This document shows positions 1 through 8,319 of a stretch of DNA of 64,000 nucleotides, one piece after another. Below the pieces are notes generated by a model. It was not told where the DNA came from. It did not search any database and worked only from the letters and a program-made list of their open reading frames with translations. The translations under genes and the position numbers were made by a program. Positions within the stretch are counted from its first letter, which is position 1. Every line of letters begins with the position of its first letter. This DNA is from Saccharofermentans sp. (GTDB taxonomy: Bacteria > Bacillota > Clostridia > Saccharofermentanales > Saccharofermentanaceae): the NCBI GenBank assembly GCA_024685385.1, contig JAIKVV010000081.1:1-64000 (forward strand), in the 5' to 3' direction.

Positions 1-1686
1 CAGACCCTTCGCGATGGCGCGGTTGATGGCACAGAGAATGCCGCGCAGAGAGGCACGGTTGATATTGTGGCTCACGCCGACACCGAAGGCATTCGCGCCG
101 CCCGGCGCTTTGAGCTGGATGTACGCCACAGCCCGGGAGTCGGAGCCGGAGGTGATGGCGTGCTCAGAATAGTCCACGAAGGTGAACCCGCCGATGGGCA
201 GCTCCGCAATGGCATTGAAGAAGGAGTCGATCGGGCCGTTGCCATCGCCGCTGACGGCAAACTCCTGACCGCCGCAGCTCAGCACGGCCTCCACATGGAC
301 TCGGCTGTCCTCGCTGTGGGAAGCGTCTTCCTGAAAACTGTGGCGCAGCAGGCTCCACTGTGCCGGCACGTCCAGATACTCCTTCTGGAACAGGGCAAGG
401 ATCTGCTCAGACTTCAGCTCCGTGCCCAGCCGGTCGGTCTCCGCCTGAACCACCGCGCCAAATTCCGGATGCATGGCCTTGGGCAGAATGTAGCCAAAGC
501 TGTGGTGCATGACGAAGGCCGCGCCGCCCTTGCCGGACTGGCTGTTGATGCGGATGATCGGCTCGTACTGGCGTCCTACGTCCGCCGGATTGATGGGCAG
601 ATAGGGCACCTCCCAGTATTCGCCGCCGTGCGCGGCCATATAGTCCACGCCCTTGTTGATGGCGTCCTGGTGGCTGCCGGAGAAGGCGGTGAACACGAGC
701 TCACCGGCGTAGGGCTGCCGTTCGCCGACGCGCATACCCGTGGTGCGTTCATACATCTCGCGAACGCTGCTGATGTCGGAGAAGTCCAGCTCCGGGTCCA
801 CGCCCTGGGTGTACAGATTCAGTGCCAGAGTCACCATGTCCACATTGCCGGTGCGTTCGCCGTTGCCGAAGAGGGTGGCCTCCACACGCTCGGCTCCGGC
901 CAGCAGACCCAGCTCCGCTGTGGCGACGCCGGTCCCGCGGTCGTTGTGGGGGTGCAGGCTGATGATGGCCCGGTCCCGCCAGGGCAGGTCGCGGATGAAG
1001 GTCTCCACCATGTCGGCGGTGTAGTTGGGCATCATGTTCTCCACCGTGGTCGGCAGGTTCAGAATGACCGGCTCCTCCGGTGTCGCCCGCAGCTCCTCCA
1101 GCACCCGCTGGCAGATCCGCACGGAGACGTCTACCTCCGTGCCCATGAAGGACTCCGGCGAGTACTCGTAGCGCAGGTCCATGCCGCTCTCCAGCACGGG
1201 CTGGGCCATCTCGTAGATCAGGTCCGCCGCGTCGGTGGCGATCTTCTTCACGCCGGCCACGTCGGTGCGGAAGACCACCTGCCGCTGCAGCACGGGGGTG
1301 GAGTTGTAGAAGTGGAAGATCACGTGCTTCGCGCCCTGAATGGCCTCGAAGGTCTTTTTGATCAGGTGCGGCCGCGCCTGGACCAGCACCTGAATGGTCA
1401 CGTCGTCGGGGATGTGGCCGCCCTCGATCAGCTCGCGGCAGATCTGGTAGTCGGTGTCGGAGGCGGAGGGAAAGCCGATCTCCACTTCCTTCACGCCGAT
1501 CTCGTCCACCAGCATGTGGAACATCTCCAGCTTTTCCTGGAGGTTCATCGGGTCGATCAGGGCCTGATTGCCGTCCCGCAGGTCCACCGAGCACCACACG
1601 GGCGCCTTCGTGATGACGCGGTCGGGCCAGGTGCGGCCCTCGATGGGCTGGGGCACAAAGGGAATGTACTTCTGGTAGCCATTCAT
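1..1686 (-). CDS. leuA: 2-isopropylmalate synthase, C-terminus cut by window edge
   Basis: First committed step of leucine synthesis: condenses acetyl-CoA with 2-ketoisovalerate in the cytoplasm. The frame stays open from the ATG at 1686 to the window edge (562 codons), close to the full length of the roughly 560-residue form of LeuA, so only a short tail can be missing. Visible motifs are the DLRDGNQALIDPM metal/substrate loop near residue 35, the HPHNDRGTG metal-binding stretch, and FGNGERTGNVD. A regulatory C-terminal domain follows. A purine-rich CGGAGG lies upstream of the start. A T-box leader precedes the gene, which fits control by uncharged leucine tRNA. The region is far richer in G+C than the genes right of 2.2 kb, so it may come from another genome. 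Function is very secure; its belonging here is not. Confidence 0.93.
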   Translation of the reverse strand, partial: MNGYQKYIPFVPQPIEGRTWPDRVITKAPVWCSVDLRDGNQALIDPMNLQEKLEMFHMLVDEIGVKEVEIGFPSASDTDYQICRELIEGGHIPDDVTIQVLVQARPHLIKKTFEAIQGAKHVIFHFYNSTPVLQRQVVFRTDVAGVKKIATDAADLIYEMAQPVLESGMDLRYEYSPESFMGTEVDVSVRICQRVLEELRATPEEPVILNLPTTVENMMPNYTADMVETFIRDLPWRDRAIISLHPHNDRGTGVATAELGLLAGAERVEATLFGNGERTGNVDMVTLALNLYTQGVDPELDFSDISSVREMYERTTGMRVGERQPYAGELVFTAFSGSHQDAINKGVDYMAAHGGEYWEVPYLPINPADVGRQYEPIIRINSQSGKGGAAFVMHHSFGYILPKAMHPEFGAVVQAETDRLGTELKSEQILALFQKEYLDVPAQWSLLRHSFQEDASHSEDSRVHVEAVLSCGGQEFAVSGDGNGPIDSFFNAIAELPIGGFTFVDYSEHAITSGSDSRAVAYIQLKAPGGANAFGVGVSHNINRASLRGILCAINRAIAKGL

Positions 1687-1726
1687 CGCGTTCCATCCTC
1701 CGTTTCTCTTCAGGATTCGGGGACAG

Positions 1727-1762
1727 AAAAGCGCCCCCGACTGTGCAGTCAGGGGCGTCAAA
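1727..1762 (-). terminator. Attenuator hairpin of the T-box leader
   Basis: On the minus strand a CGCCCCTGACTG arm pairs with CAGTCGGGGGCG (one mismatch or wobble) and is followed by CTTTTC. It sits just after the T-box sequence and 41 bases before the leuA start, where the terminator of a T-box attenuator belongs. Confidence 0.8.
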
Positions 1763-2056
1763 AAACGCTGTACCACCCTGTTTCGGCGGAGGCTTGCGCC
1801 CGCCGCCCTCTCTGGCCACGCACCCGGTTCGGGCGGATGGCCTGGCTCTTTTACGCGGCCAAGCGGGGCTGTCTACTGGGATCACCCGCGGTGAGACCGG
1901 CCCTCCGCGCGGCTGCGGGACGCGCCCGCTTTTCGACAGTCCGGCTCCGGGAGGAGGTATCCACCTGATCGGGGGCTGGCTCGCACCATCCGCCAGCTCT
2001 CTTGCGCGCCCGGCACCAGGTCTTTGTTCCCATCATCGCCGTTGATTCGGTTGTCA
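1763..2056 (-). promoter_or_regulatory. T-box riboswitch leader of leuA (probably tRNA-Leu)
   Basis: The hallmark T-box sequence AGGGTGGTACAGCG is read on the minus strand at 1779-1766, directly before the attenuator. Further upstream, near 2010-1975, are the AGAGAGCTGGCGG and GGTGCGAGCC stretches typical of the start and distal part of Stem I. The leader is about 290 bases from the predicted transcription start. Known behaviour of the family: uncharged tRNA binds the specifier loop and the NCCA end binds the T-box bulge, favouring the antiterminator. Leucine specificity is inferred from the downstream gene; I could not place the specifier codon with certainty. Confidence 0.87.
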
Positions 2057-2062
2057 AGGGGA

Positions 2063-2091
2063 ATCATAGCGGATTCCGCCGGGCTTGTCAA
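2063..2091 (-). promoter_or_regulatory. Promoter of the T-box-leuA transcript
   Basis: A perfect TTGACA (2091-2086) is followed by a 17-base spacer and TATGAT (2068-2063), reading leftward. Transcription would start near 2056, just where the T-box leader begins. Confidence 0.8.
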
Positions 2092-2165
2092 TGGGAAAAT
2101 GACGCGGGGGAGGGGGAAAGGGCGGAGGGAGCCGCCCGCGCCGGGAGGGAACGGCCGTCAACCTT
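2092..2165. other. Composition breakpoint between GC-rich leuA segment and the rest
   Basis: The sequence left of about 2158 is G+C-rich and purine/GC skewed (runs such as GGGGGAGGGGGAAAGGG); to the right it becomes AT-balanced and stays so for 62 kb. The LRR surface-protein gene entering from the right stops at 2158-2160, within a domain that is complete in its paralogs, so the join must lie within a few bases of 2158-2165. No transposase, integrase, target-site duplication or tRNA is visible. Confidence 0.75.
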
Positions 2166-3270
2166 TGACCGTTGCCTTAAGCGTTATGGTCTTGCCTGCA
2201 ACGACTTCGGCATTCTTCTTGTTCAAAGTTATTGTTGCAACGGGCTTCTTAGTGGGTGTGGGCGTGAGCTTCTTAAGGCTTCTTGTCTCAAAATGGGATG
2301 CATCATGACGACATATCCTTCTCTCTTCGCCCGCCTTATTCACGGTCGCCTGCCTGGAGACATACCAGTCTCCCCAGTCGTGACCCGTAGCAGGTATTTC
2401 TTGCCTGTAATTATATGTCAGTTCTTCTCCTGTTCTGCTGAGTTCTTGTGGCAGAAATGCTTCATATACATATTCGCCATCGATTTCACAGGAAGCATAT
2501 TTTGCGGATACGAGTGTTGCATATATTCTTACCGTAACCTCATAATACTTGATTGTCGGATCATACTGAAAAACAATATCTGCATAGGCGTATCCGCTTG
2601 GATCATCGGTAATCCAATCTGTTCTTTTCACAAACCATTTATCTTTTGTTAAGATCTTCATTTCCCAATCGATAGGCACAGTCAATTCTTCTACATTTGG
2701 AGGCAGATATATTGTTCCGCCAAATTTATCGGATTTAACACTTACTTTCTCAAGCATTGTATTCATGCTCAGATCTACAAAAATCAGATCATCAGACTCA
2801 ACATCAAATACCTTCAGGATAACCGATCTGGTAACATCTATGTCGGTTAACGGACAATCAATACATATAATTTCCTGAACGTGATGATTATTGCTGGTAT
2901 TCAACTCAGTAATCTTGGTTTTGCTACAATAGAGAAAATTAAGATTATGGAAAGTCGTAAGATCCAATTTGGAAATATCATTTTGACTACAATCGAAGTA
3001 AACGATTTCCGTGAAATACTCAATACCTGTAAGATCTTTTATGCCCTTACCGGATATATCTATTTCTTCGGAATTTGTTATCTCTTCATCTGAAAGTGTG
3101 TCGCCGTAATTTTCCAATACCCAATCTCTGAGATTATCGTCAGGGAAATTATCCTTGATGACAGGAATCTCATCTGCCCGTGCTGACTTTGCGGGAACCA
3201 TAACTATACCGGCCGCCAGCCCCAGAGCAAGAAGAGCAACCGATATAACCCCCATAGTTGTTTTTTTCAT
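2158..3270 (-). pseudogene. Secreted leucine-rich-repeat surface protein, 3' end missing
   Basis: Begins with a signal peptide (about residues 1-32, MKKTTMGVISVALLALGLAA...), then an acidic stretch, then irregular LRR units of the kind in Clostridial surface proteins (LTGIEYFTEIVYFDCSQN, LNFLYCSKTKITELN). It ends in the first strand of an Ig-like BIG2 domain, at VVAGKTITLKATVKG. The same point in the paralogs at 17.9-20.5 kb and 8.3-12.9 kb is followed by STSKI-WKSS and then three SLH domains. The last in-frame codons therefore run into foreign sequence and the stop is accidental. The start ATG at 3270 has GGAAAGGAG upstream. The parent protein was probably a cell-wall-anchored LRR-SLH protein. 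Confidence 0.8.
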
Positions 3271-3285
3271 ATTGAACTCCTTTCC

Positions 3286-3331
3286 GGTTTAAAAAACCAT
3301 TAATAGTATCAATAGAGTTCCAATATGTCAA
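3286..3331 (-). promoter_or_regulatory. Promoter and TAATGG/palindrome operator of the truncated LRR gene
   Basis: TTGACA (3331-3326), 17-base spacer, TACTAT (3308-3303), immediately followed by TAATGG and the inverted repeat GGTTT...AAACC (3298-3286). The same layout sits before the SLH gene at 12.9 kb and the LRR-SLH gene at 20.7 kb. Confidence 0.75.
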
Positions 3332-3360
3332 TAAAAAAGTCCCGGGAAATCCCGGGACCT
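3332..3360 (-). terminator. Rho-independent terminator after sepF
   Basis: Perfect GTCCCGGG/CCCGGGAC stem with a 4-base loop, followed on the minus strand by a run of six T. It lies 25 bases past the sepF stop and directly upstream of the LRR gene promoter, so it separates the two units. Confidence 0.88.
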
Positions 3361-3384
3361 TAATAAGGTTTATCTAATGATTTA

Positions 3385-3894
3385 TCAGAGAGCAGAAACC
3401 TTTGTGCCGGATGCTGCCTCGTTGGATTCTACAACGAGCTCAACAGACTTAGGTGTGCAAACGAATGTTGTCTTAACAGGTGTAGGTTCGATCTTGCCTT
3501 CGAGTGCATAAACACCGCCGGAGATGTAGTCAACTACACGCTGATTGTTTGCGGAACTCATAAGGTTGCAGATTACGATGTGACCTTCCTTGATATGATC
3601 GCAAACGATCTGGCTTGTTCTGATGTCATAAGGTGTGAGCATGACAACTACTGCCTGCTGCTGCTTTGCTACCGGTGTGGTCATAGGCTGACTCTCCTGT
3701 ACAAATGTGCTTGCCCTGTAAGGCTCTTCTTCATATGAACGATAGAACTGCTCTTCAGGAACATCATCATATTCATATTCGTCAAAGCTTCCTTCGTCAA
3801 TATCGCTGATCCTTGTCTCGTAGATACCGTCTTCGATATCTGTATCTTCAACCGGCTCAACAAACTTATCGATAAGATCTCTGAAAATGCCCAT
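3385..3894 (-). CDS. sepF: Cell division protein SepF
   Basis: SepF bundles and anchors FtsZ at the septal membrane. The 169-residue product has the expected layout: an N-terminal amphipathic membrane-binding helix starting MGIFRDLIDKF, an acidic Tyr-rich linker (residues 20-75), and the compact C-terminal dimer domain (VVVMLTPYDIRTSQIVCDHI..., SGGVYALEG). I chose the ATG at 3894, not the upstream start at 4017, because SepF proteins begin with the MG-x-helix and AAGGAGGAGAC lies just before it. It follows yggS, the usual neighbour in the Firmicute ylm cluster, but ylmG, ylmH and divIVA are not present after it; a terminator follows instead. Confidence 0.9.
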   Translation of the reverse strand: MGIFRDLIDKFVEPVEDTDIEDGIYETRISDIDEGSFDEYEYDDVPEEQFYRSYEEEPYRASTFVQESQPMTTPVAKQQQAVVVMLTPYDIRTSQIVCDHIKEGHIVICNLMSSANNQRVVDYISGGVYALEGKIEPTPVKTTFVCTPKSVELVVESNEAASGTKVSAL

Positions 3895-4020
3895 AAATGT
3901 CTCCTCCTTGATTGATGTCCCTAAAGGACTTGTAACAACAAAATTAAGATAACATTCAATATTTGCAGGTGCAATAAATTCGGGGCTTTTGTTATCCAAC
4001 TTACACAGTGGAAACATTCC

Positions 4021-4049
4021 TGTAACAATTCACGTGTATCAATGTTACA
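4021..4049. repeat. Inverted repeat TGTAACA-N15-TGTTACA upstream of sepF
   Basis: Perfect 7-base arms (4021-4027 and 4043-4049) around a spacer containing the palindrome CACGTG, in the 167-base gap between yggS and sepF. It could be an operator for a separate sepF promoter, but no good -35/-10 pair is obvious. Confidence 0.5.
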
Positions 4050-4061
4050 AAATCAGCTTTA

Positions 4062-4790
4062 TCAAGCTTTTGCGCTGTATGCGGCACGGTCGCCGAAGAG
4101 GGCTGTTCCGATCCTTATATGGGTCGCTCCGCACATGACGGCATAACGCCAGTCTCCCGACATTCCCATGGATAATGTATCCCAACTGCCGGGATTGATA
4201 TCGTCATATAAGATCTTTGTCTTTTCGAAAACGCCTTCCGCTTCACCGTCGACGGACTGGATGGGTGCCATGGTCATGAGACCTCTTATCCTGATGCCTT
4301 CAAGCGATGATAATCCGTCAACTGCTTCCTTTACACCATCAACAGTAAAGCCGTGTTTGGACTCTTCGCCCGATACATTGACCTGGAGCAATATATCTGA
4401 GGTAACATTGTTACAGATCGAACGTTTTGCGATCTCCGAAGCCAGTTCCACGCTGTCTACGGAATGTATGAGATGGGTCTTCCCTATTATATATTTGACT
4501 TTATTCTTTTGTAATGTACCTATGAGATGCCAGTTTGCATCAAGTCCTGCCTCAAGAAAACTTTCCGTCTTTGGAACGAGTTCCTGAACACGGTTCTCAC
4601 CCAAGTCCTTGATGCCGGCAGCAAAAGCTGCCTTTGCATATTCCACGGGGAAGACTTTGGAAACGCCGATAACAGTAACAGATGACGGATCCCTTCCGCA
4701 CTCCGAACACACTTCGTTGAGGGATACTTTTAATACTTCATATCTTTCCTTAAATCTTCCGGTCAATGCCGCATCGATATCTGCTGTCAT
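4062..4790 (-). CDS. yggS: YggS/PLPBP family pyridoxal phosphate homeostasis protein
   Basis: Single-domain PLP-binding barrel protein that keeps free PLP and amino-acid pools balanced; no catalytic activity is established for the family. The 242 residues match the usual length. The PLP lysine lies in VIGVSKVFP (near residue 45), followed by GENRVQE and WHLIGTLQKNKVKYI, and later the phosphate-binding SMGMSGDW. It overlaps no gene but starts 2 bases after the adaptor gene stop, with AAGGTGGG before its ATG, so it is part of the operon that ends in sepF. Confidence 0.93.
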   Translation of the reverse strand: MTADIDAALTGRFKERYEVLKVSLNEVCSECGRDPSSVTVIGVSKVFPVEYAKAAFAAGIKDLGENRVQELVPKTESFLEAGLDANWHLIGTLQKNKVKYIIGKTHLIHSVDSVELASEIAKRSICNNVTSDILLQVNVSGEESKHGFTVDGVKEAVDGLSSLEGIRIRGLMTMAPIQSVDGEAEGVFEKTKILYDDINPGSWDTLSMGMSGDWRYAVMCGATHIRIGTALFGDRAAYSAKA

Positions 4791-4792
4791 CT

Positions 4793-6886
4793 TTAACCCA
4801 CCTTATCGTTAGGCTTGCAGGAATCGGGATTCGTGACATATACGGTATTGTAGTCAGGCTTCTTCTGGCTGCCGTATGTTGATATTATCGCGAACTCCCT
4901 GTCAGAGTCGATGACGATTACTCTCAGTTCATCAACGAAGCCCTGATTGTTGTAATAGAGCGTAGCGATACCGTTGCACTTAAGAGGGATCACGCTTGAA
5001 ACGTCCGTACCGAGACCCGTTGTAGTATCGATCAGCGTAAGCTTATATCCTCCGGAAATGCCTTCGGTATATTTGGAATTGATCTTAAGGAATTCAGGCA
5101 GGTTCTCGTCGTATGTTCCGAAGAATACGACAGTTCCGCCGTCAGGCATCGTCTCTGCTTTAAAGATCTCACATCCTGAAACAGAGAGCGAAGAAGGAGT
5201 TACTTCTTTACCGTCATCATCGGTGTTGCGCAGGGGCAATGCGGAGAGGTTGAAGATATTCTTTTCGGTGAACATATCGGGATTAAGACCTGATTTGCTG
5301 TCGAAATACAAGGAGAATATCTGCTTATCGGAATCGATGATATAAGGATCGACAAGGCTCGTCATGGATACGCGCATGCCTGAATATTCGGTTATGACGA
5401 TCTCGATGTCACAAGATCTTAAGTCAAGAAGATCCTCGACATATCTTGTAGTCTTAAAGACGATCAGCGTTCCGTTCTTGTCTTCCTCGGCTCTTACGAC
5501 CTCACAGTCTTCCAGGGCGACGCCTTCAGATCTTATGTTGATGTCATGCTTAGTTCCGACGGCAAAATCACTCGCGGCCGCGCTCTCGAAATCGAGATAA
5601 ACGGCGAAATACTGCTCATCGTTCTGAGCGATCCTCGCAACAGGCCTGTCAGCCTCAACATAAAGTGAAGATGAGATCGGTCCCTGGGCGGAACTGATCA
5701 TCTTCTTGACCTCGCTCATCTCCATGCCGAGGAAAGTATCATACTTCAAAATCTCTTCGTTGCCGTCAAGTCTGAAGGATACGACGCCGGGCTTGGTGGC
5801 GATTATCTTTGAAGCTTCTCTCTCGAGCTGGTTTTCGTATATGGTCTCTTCCCTTCTTAAGACATTAAGTCTTTCGTCATCGAAGTTGATCTTTGCAAGT
5901 TCATCTTCACGTTCATCGAGAACAACGCTCAAGGAAGCGTAATACGCCGCAAGATCGGAGAGATTGCCGTTCATTGCTCCTGAACGGATGTTATCGATTA
6001 CGGATACCAGTTTATCGTCGTAGGAATCGTATATGCTTTCGGCTTCAGATACCTCGCCTCTCTGCACGAGTTCCCTCTGAACATCAGATATCTGCTGCTG
6101 GACATTACGAAGGTCGGATACGACGGATTCAAGATTGGAAGGAACTACCATGGCAAGCCTCTGCTGCTTTGCGATCCTGGAACCTTCGGTTATCTGCGTA
6201 ACAAGGTCACCTGATACGCTTGCATTGATGACGCTCTCATCCCTGACGATAAGGGCCTTGGCTCCGATCGTATGTTCCACCGAGCCTGCCATGACGAAAG
6301 AAAAGTTCGGTTTCTCTGCTATGTAATTATATAGATGGTGGACTATGAATACCAAAACAAAGACAGACAACACCACCATGATCGCTGCCAGAAAACCGTT
6401 CCTGACCGCGCGGCTCTCTGCGCTCTTGCCGGCAACACTCTTCCTCTTGGCACGGGCAGCCTGCTTGGCCATCTTGGCTTTCTCTTTCTCGAGCTGCTTT
6501 GCCTTGGCTGCTTCAGCGGCCTTGGCTCTCTTCGCCTTCTCCTCTGCAGCCTTCTTTCTTGCAAGTTCCTCGTTATTTCTGTTTGCGTTATTGTCAACGG
6601 GCCTGTTCTGAGTCCTGTTATCCTGAGGTCTCCTGTTCTGAACAGGGCGGTTATTATTCTGCTTATCGTAGCCCGATACGGAATTATTGTTATTCTTCTG
6701 TCCCTGAGGCTTAACCTTATTTCCTGAAGTTTTCTTGTAGTTTAAAGGCTTGGATTCCTGCTTCTTATCGGGCGATGAATACCAGGGGGCCTGCTGATTG
6801 CCGCTGTTGTTTCCCTGCTTGGGCTTATAGCTCATCTTCTTGTAGTTATTGTTATTTCTGTTTTTGTTGTTATTTTCTTTTCCCAT
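4793..6886 (-). CDS. HlyD-like membrane adaptor with Asn-rich cytoplasmic tail
   Basis: 697 residues. The first 105 are Asn/Gln/Lys/Pro-rich and certainly disordered; residues 105-155 form a charged Ala/Lys/Glu helix; one membrane span follows at about 164-187; the remainder is extracytoplasmic. After the span comes a lipoyl/barrel-sandwich start (VEHTIGAKALIVRDESVINA), a long coiled coil (about residues 250-350), the second lipoyl half (IIATKPGVVSF), and beta-barrel domains. This is the HlyD/MacA adaptor layout. Such adaptors are commonly seen beside yggS-sepF in Clostridia, so a divisome or envelope role is possible. No transporter partner is next to it. Start ATG has GAGGTG upstream. Confidence 0.75.
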   Translation of the reverse strand: MGKENNNKNRNNNNYKKMSYKPKQGNNSGNQQAPWYSSPDKKQESKPLNYKKTSGNKVKPQGQKNNNNSVSGYDKQNNNRPVQNRRPQDNRTQNRPVDNNANRNNEELARKKAAEEKAKRAKAAEAAKAKQLEKEKAKMAKQAARAKRKSVAGKSAESRAVRNGFLAAIMVVLSVFVLVFIVHHLYNYIAEKPNFSFVMAGSVEHTIGAKALIVRDESVINASVSGDLVTQITEGSRIAKQQRLAMVVPSNLESVVSDLRNVQQQISDVQRELVQRGEVSEAESIYDSYDDKLVSVIDNIRSGAMNGNLSDLAAYYASLSVVLDEREDELAKINFDDERLNVLRREETIYENQLEREASKIIATKPGVVSFRLDGNEEILKYDTFLGMEMSEVKKMISSAQGPISSSLYVEADRPVARIAQNDEQYFAVYLDFESAAASDFAVGTKHDINIRSEGVALEDCEVVRAEEDKNGTLIVFKTTRYVEDLLDLRSCDIEIVITEYSGMRVSMTSLVDPYIIDSDKQIFSLYFDSKSGLNPDMFTEKNIFNLSALPLRNTDDDGKEVTPSSLSVSGCEIFKAETMPDGGTVVFFGTYDENLPEFLKINSKYTEGISGGYKLTLIDTTTGLGTDVSSVIPLKCNGIATLYYNNQGFVDELRVIVIDSDREFAIISTYGSQKKPDYNTVYVTNPDSCKPNDKVG

Positions 6887-6896
6887 TATTCACACC

Positions 6897-8174
6897 TCAC
6901 GATAATGCAGCCATAGAGGCGAGTTTTATCTGCTGGCTTACGAGACCTCCCTGCAGATAAGCGATGAAAGGCGGCTTTATCGGGCCGTCGCATGACAGTT
7001 CCGTTGTCGCACCCTGGACAAAAGTTCCTGCCGCCATGACAACCTGATCCTCATAACCCGGCATGTCCCAGGGTTCGGGAGTAACGAAAGAATCCACGGG
7101 AGATACCATCTGGATCTTGGAGACGAAATCCTTCATCTTCTCTTCATCTTCGAAAATAAGAGTCTGAACTATATCTCCCCTCTTCTCGGATGAAGAAGGA
7201 GACGTCTTATATCCTGCCTCTTCGAAAAACTTGGCGGCAAAAACAGCACCCTTAAGGCATTCACCTACAACGCGGGGTGCCAGGAACAGGCCCATGGCGA
7301 TATCCCGGTTGAATCCCAATGTGGGGCCGACCTCGGAACCTAAACCCGGTGCCGTAAGGTGCCTTGCGGCATTCTCGGTAAGGTCAGAGCGCCCTGCTAT
7401 GTATCCGCCGGTCTTGCAGATTCCGCCGCCGGGGTTCTTGATGAGCGAGCCTGCGGCAACATCAGCGCCTGCTTCAGTGGGTTCAATCTTCTCGCAGAAT
7501 TCGCCGTAGCAGTTATCTACAGCTATTATCACATCAGGTTTGATCTTCTTTACTCTTGATGCAAGTTCAGCGATGTCTTCGCAAAGAAGCGCAGCCCTGT
7601 CGGTATAACCGCGGGATTTCTGTATGAATACGATTCCCTTAAGATCCTTTACGCGTTCTTCGATCGCCGCAAGATCGAACTTGCCGGAAGGCAAAAGCTC
7701 GATCTGCTCATATTTGATGCCGAACCTGACAAGAGACATGTCATTATCTTTCTCATCAGATGAGATTCCGATGGTCGAAGCCAAAGTATCGTATGGCTTT
7801 CCCGTTACGGAAAGCAGCGTATCTCCGGGTCTTAAAGCACCCCACAGCATGGCGGTTACTGCCTGCGTGCCTGAAGAGATCTGATATCTTACATATGCTG
7901 ATTCACATCCGAATATGCGGGCAAATACAGCCTCGATCTTCTCTCTGCCTATATCGTCATATCCGTATCCGGTCGTAAGACCCAGATGGATATCTGAAAA
8001 TTTCTCTTTACGGAAAGCATCCAGGACCTTGAGCTGGTTGAAGGTAACGATCGAGTCTATGCGGGCATATTCATCCCCGAGATCTTCCTCGACACGGGCG
8101 CCGAGCGACAGTGCGCCGTCACTTACGCCGTAACGCGCATATGCCTCTTTAAACATTTCAAACTTGTCAGACAA
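6897..8174 (-). CDS. Methionine gamma-lyase family (aluminium-resistance-type) PLP enzyme
   Basis: A 425-residue fold-type I PLP enzyme of the family often labelled aluminium resistance protein or methionine gamma-lyase family. The Schiff-base lysine is in GSLIKNPGGGICKTGGY (around residue 245), preceded by the cofactor Asp in IIAVDNCYGEF. SSGTQAVTAMLWGALRPGD binds the phosphate. Likely acts on sulfur amino acids by alpha,gamma- or beta-elimination, but the true substrate is not known. The start is TTG at 8174 with GAAGGGA upstream; an ATG six codons in has no ribosome site. First gene of the unit running to sepF, 10 bases ahead of the adaptor gene. Confidence 0.85.
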   Translation of the reverse strand: MSDKFEMFKEAYARYGVSDGALSLGARVEEDLGDEYARIDSIVTFNQLKVLDAFRKEKFSDIHLGLTTGYGYDDIGREKIEAVFARIFGCESAYVRYQISSGTQAVTAMLWGALRPGDTLLSVTGKPYDTLASTIGISSDEKDNDMSLVRFGIKYEQIELLPSGKFDLAAIEERVKDLKGIVFIQKSRGYTDRAALLCEDIAELASRVKKIKPDVIIAVDNCYGEFCEKIEPTEAGADVAAGSLIKNPGGGICKTGGYIAGRSDLTENAARHLTAPGLGSEVGPTLGFNRDIAMGLFLAPRVVGECLKGAVFAAKFFEEAGYKTSPSSSEKRGDIVQTLIFEDEEKMKDFVSKIQMVSPVDSFVTPEPWDMPGYEDQVVMAAGTFVQGATTELSCDGPIKPPFIAYLQGGLVSQQIKLASMAALS

Positions 8175-8213
8175 AGACTTCGTCCCTTCTTATTAAGAAA
8201 AATCACTCAGATA

Positions 8214-8240
8214 ATTATACCATAACGGCTTTTAATTCAA
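8214..8240 (-). promoter_or_regulatory. Promoter of the lyase-adaptor-yggS-sepF unit
   Basis: TTGAAT (8240-8235), a short 15-base spacer, then TATAAT (8219-8214), reading leftward into the lyase gene 40 bases away. The short spacer lowers certainty. Confidence 0.5.
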
Positions 8241-8250
8241 TAACCGATAA

Positions 8251-8288
8251 GGCCTGTCTTGGAGAGATGCTCCTCTTCAAGACAGGCC
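8251..8288 (-). terminator. Hairpin after the large SLH protein gene
   Basis: Perfect 11-base stem GGCCTGTCTTG/CAAGACAGGCC with a 16-base loop, 31 bases beyond the stop of the gene. The T-run after it is weak (TTATCGG), so it is a terminator only by position and strength of the stem. Confidence 0.6.
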
Positions 8289-8319
8289 CCGTCATAACAG
8301 GATAGTACTCTGAACGATC

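Noticed and set aside
749-1885. 378-residue minus-strand frame
   Set aside because: Overlaps leuA in another frame, Arg/Gly/His-rich with no motif; runs through the T-box leader.
67-1968. 633-residue open frame on the plus strand
   Set aside because: Antisense of leuA in very GC-rich DNA where stop codons are rare; the minus frame has complete LeuA motifs and a T-box leader.
3895-4017. N-terminal extension of SepF
   Set aside because: Homologs begin with MGIF-like helix; the AAGGAGGAG site supports ATG 3894.
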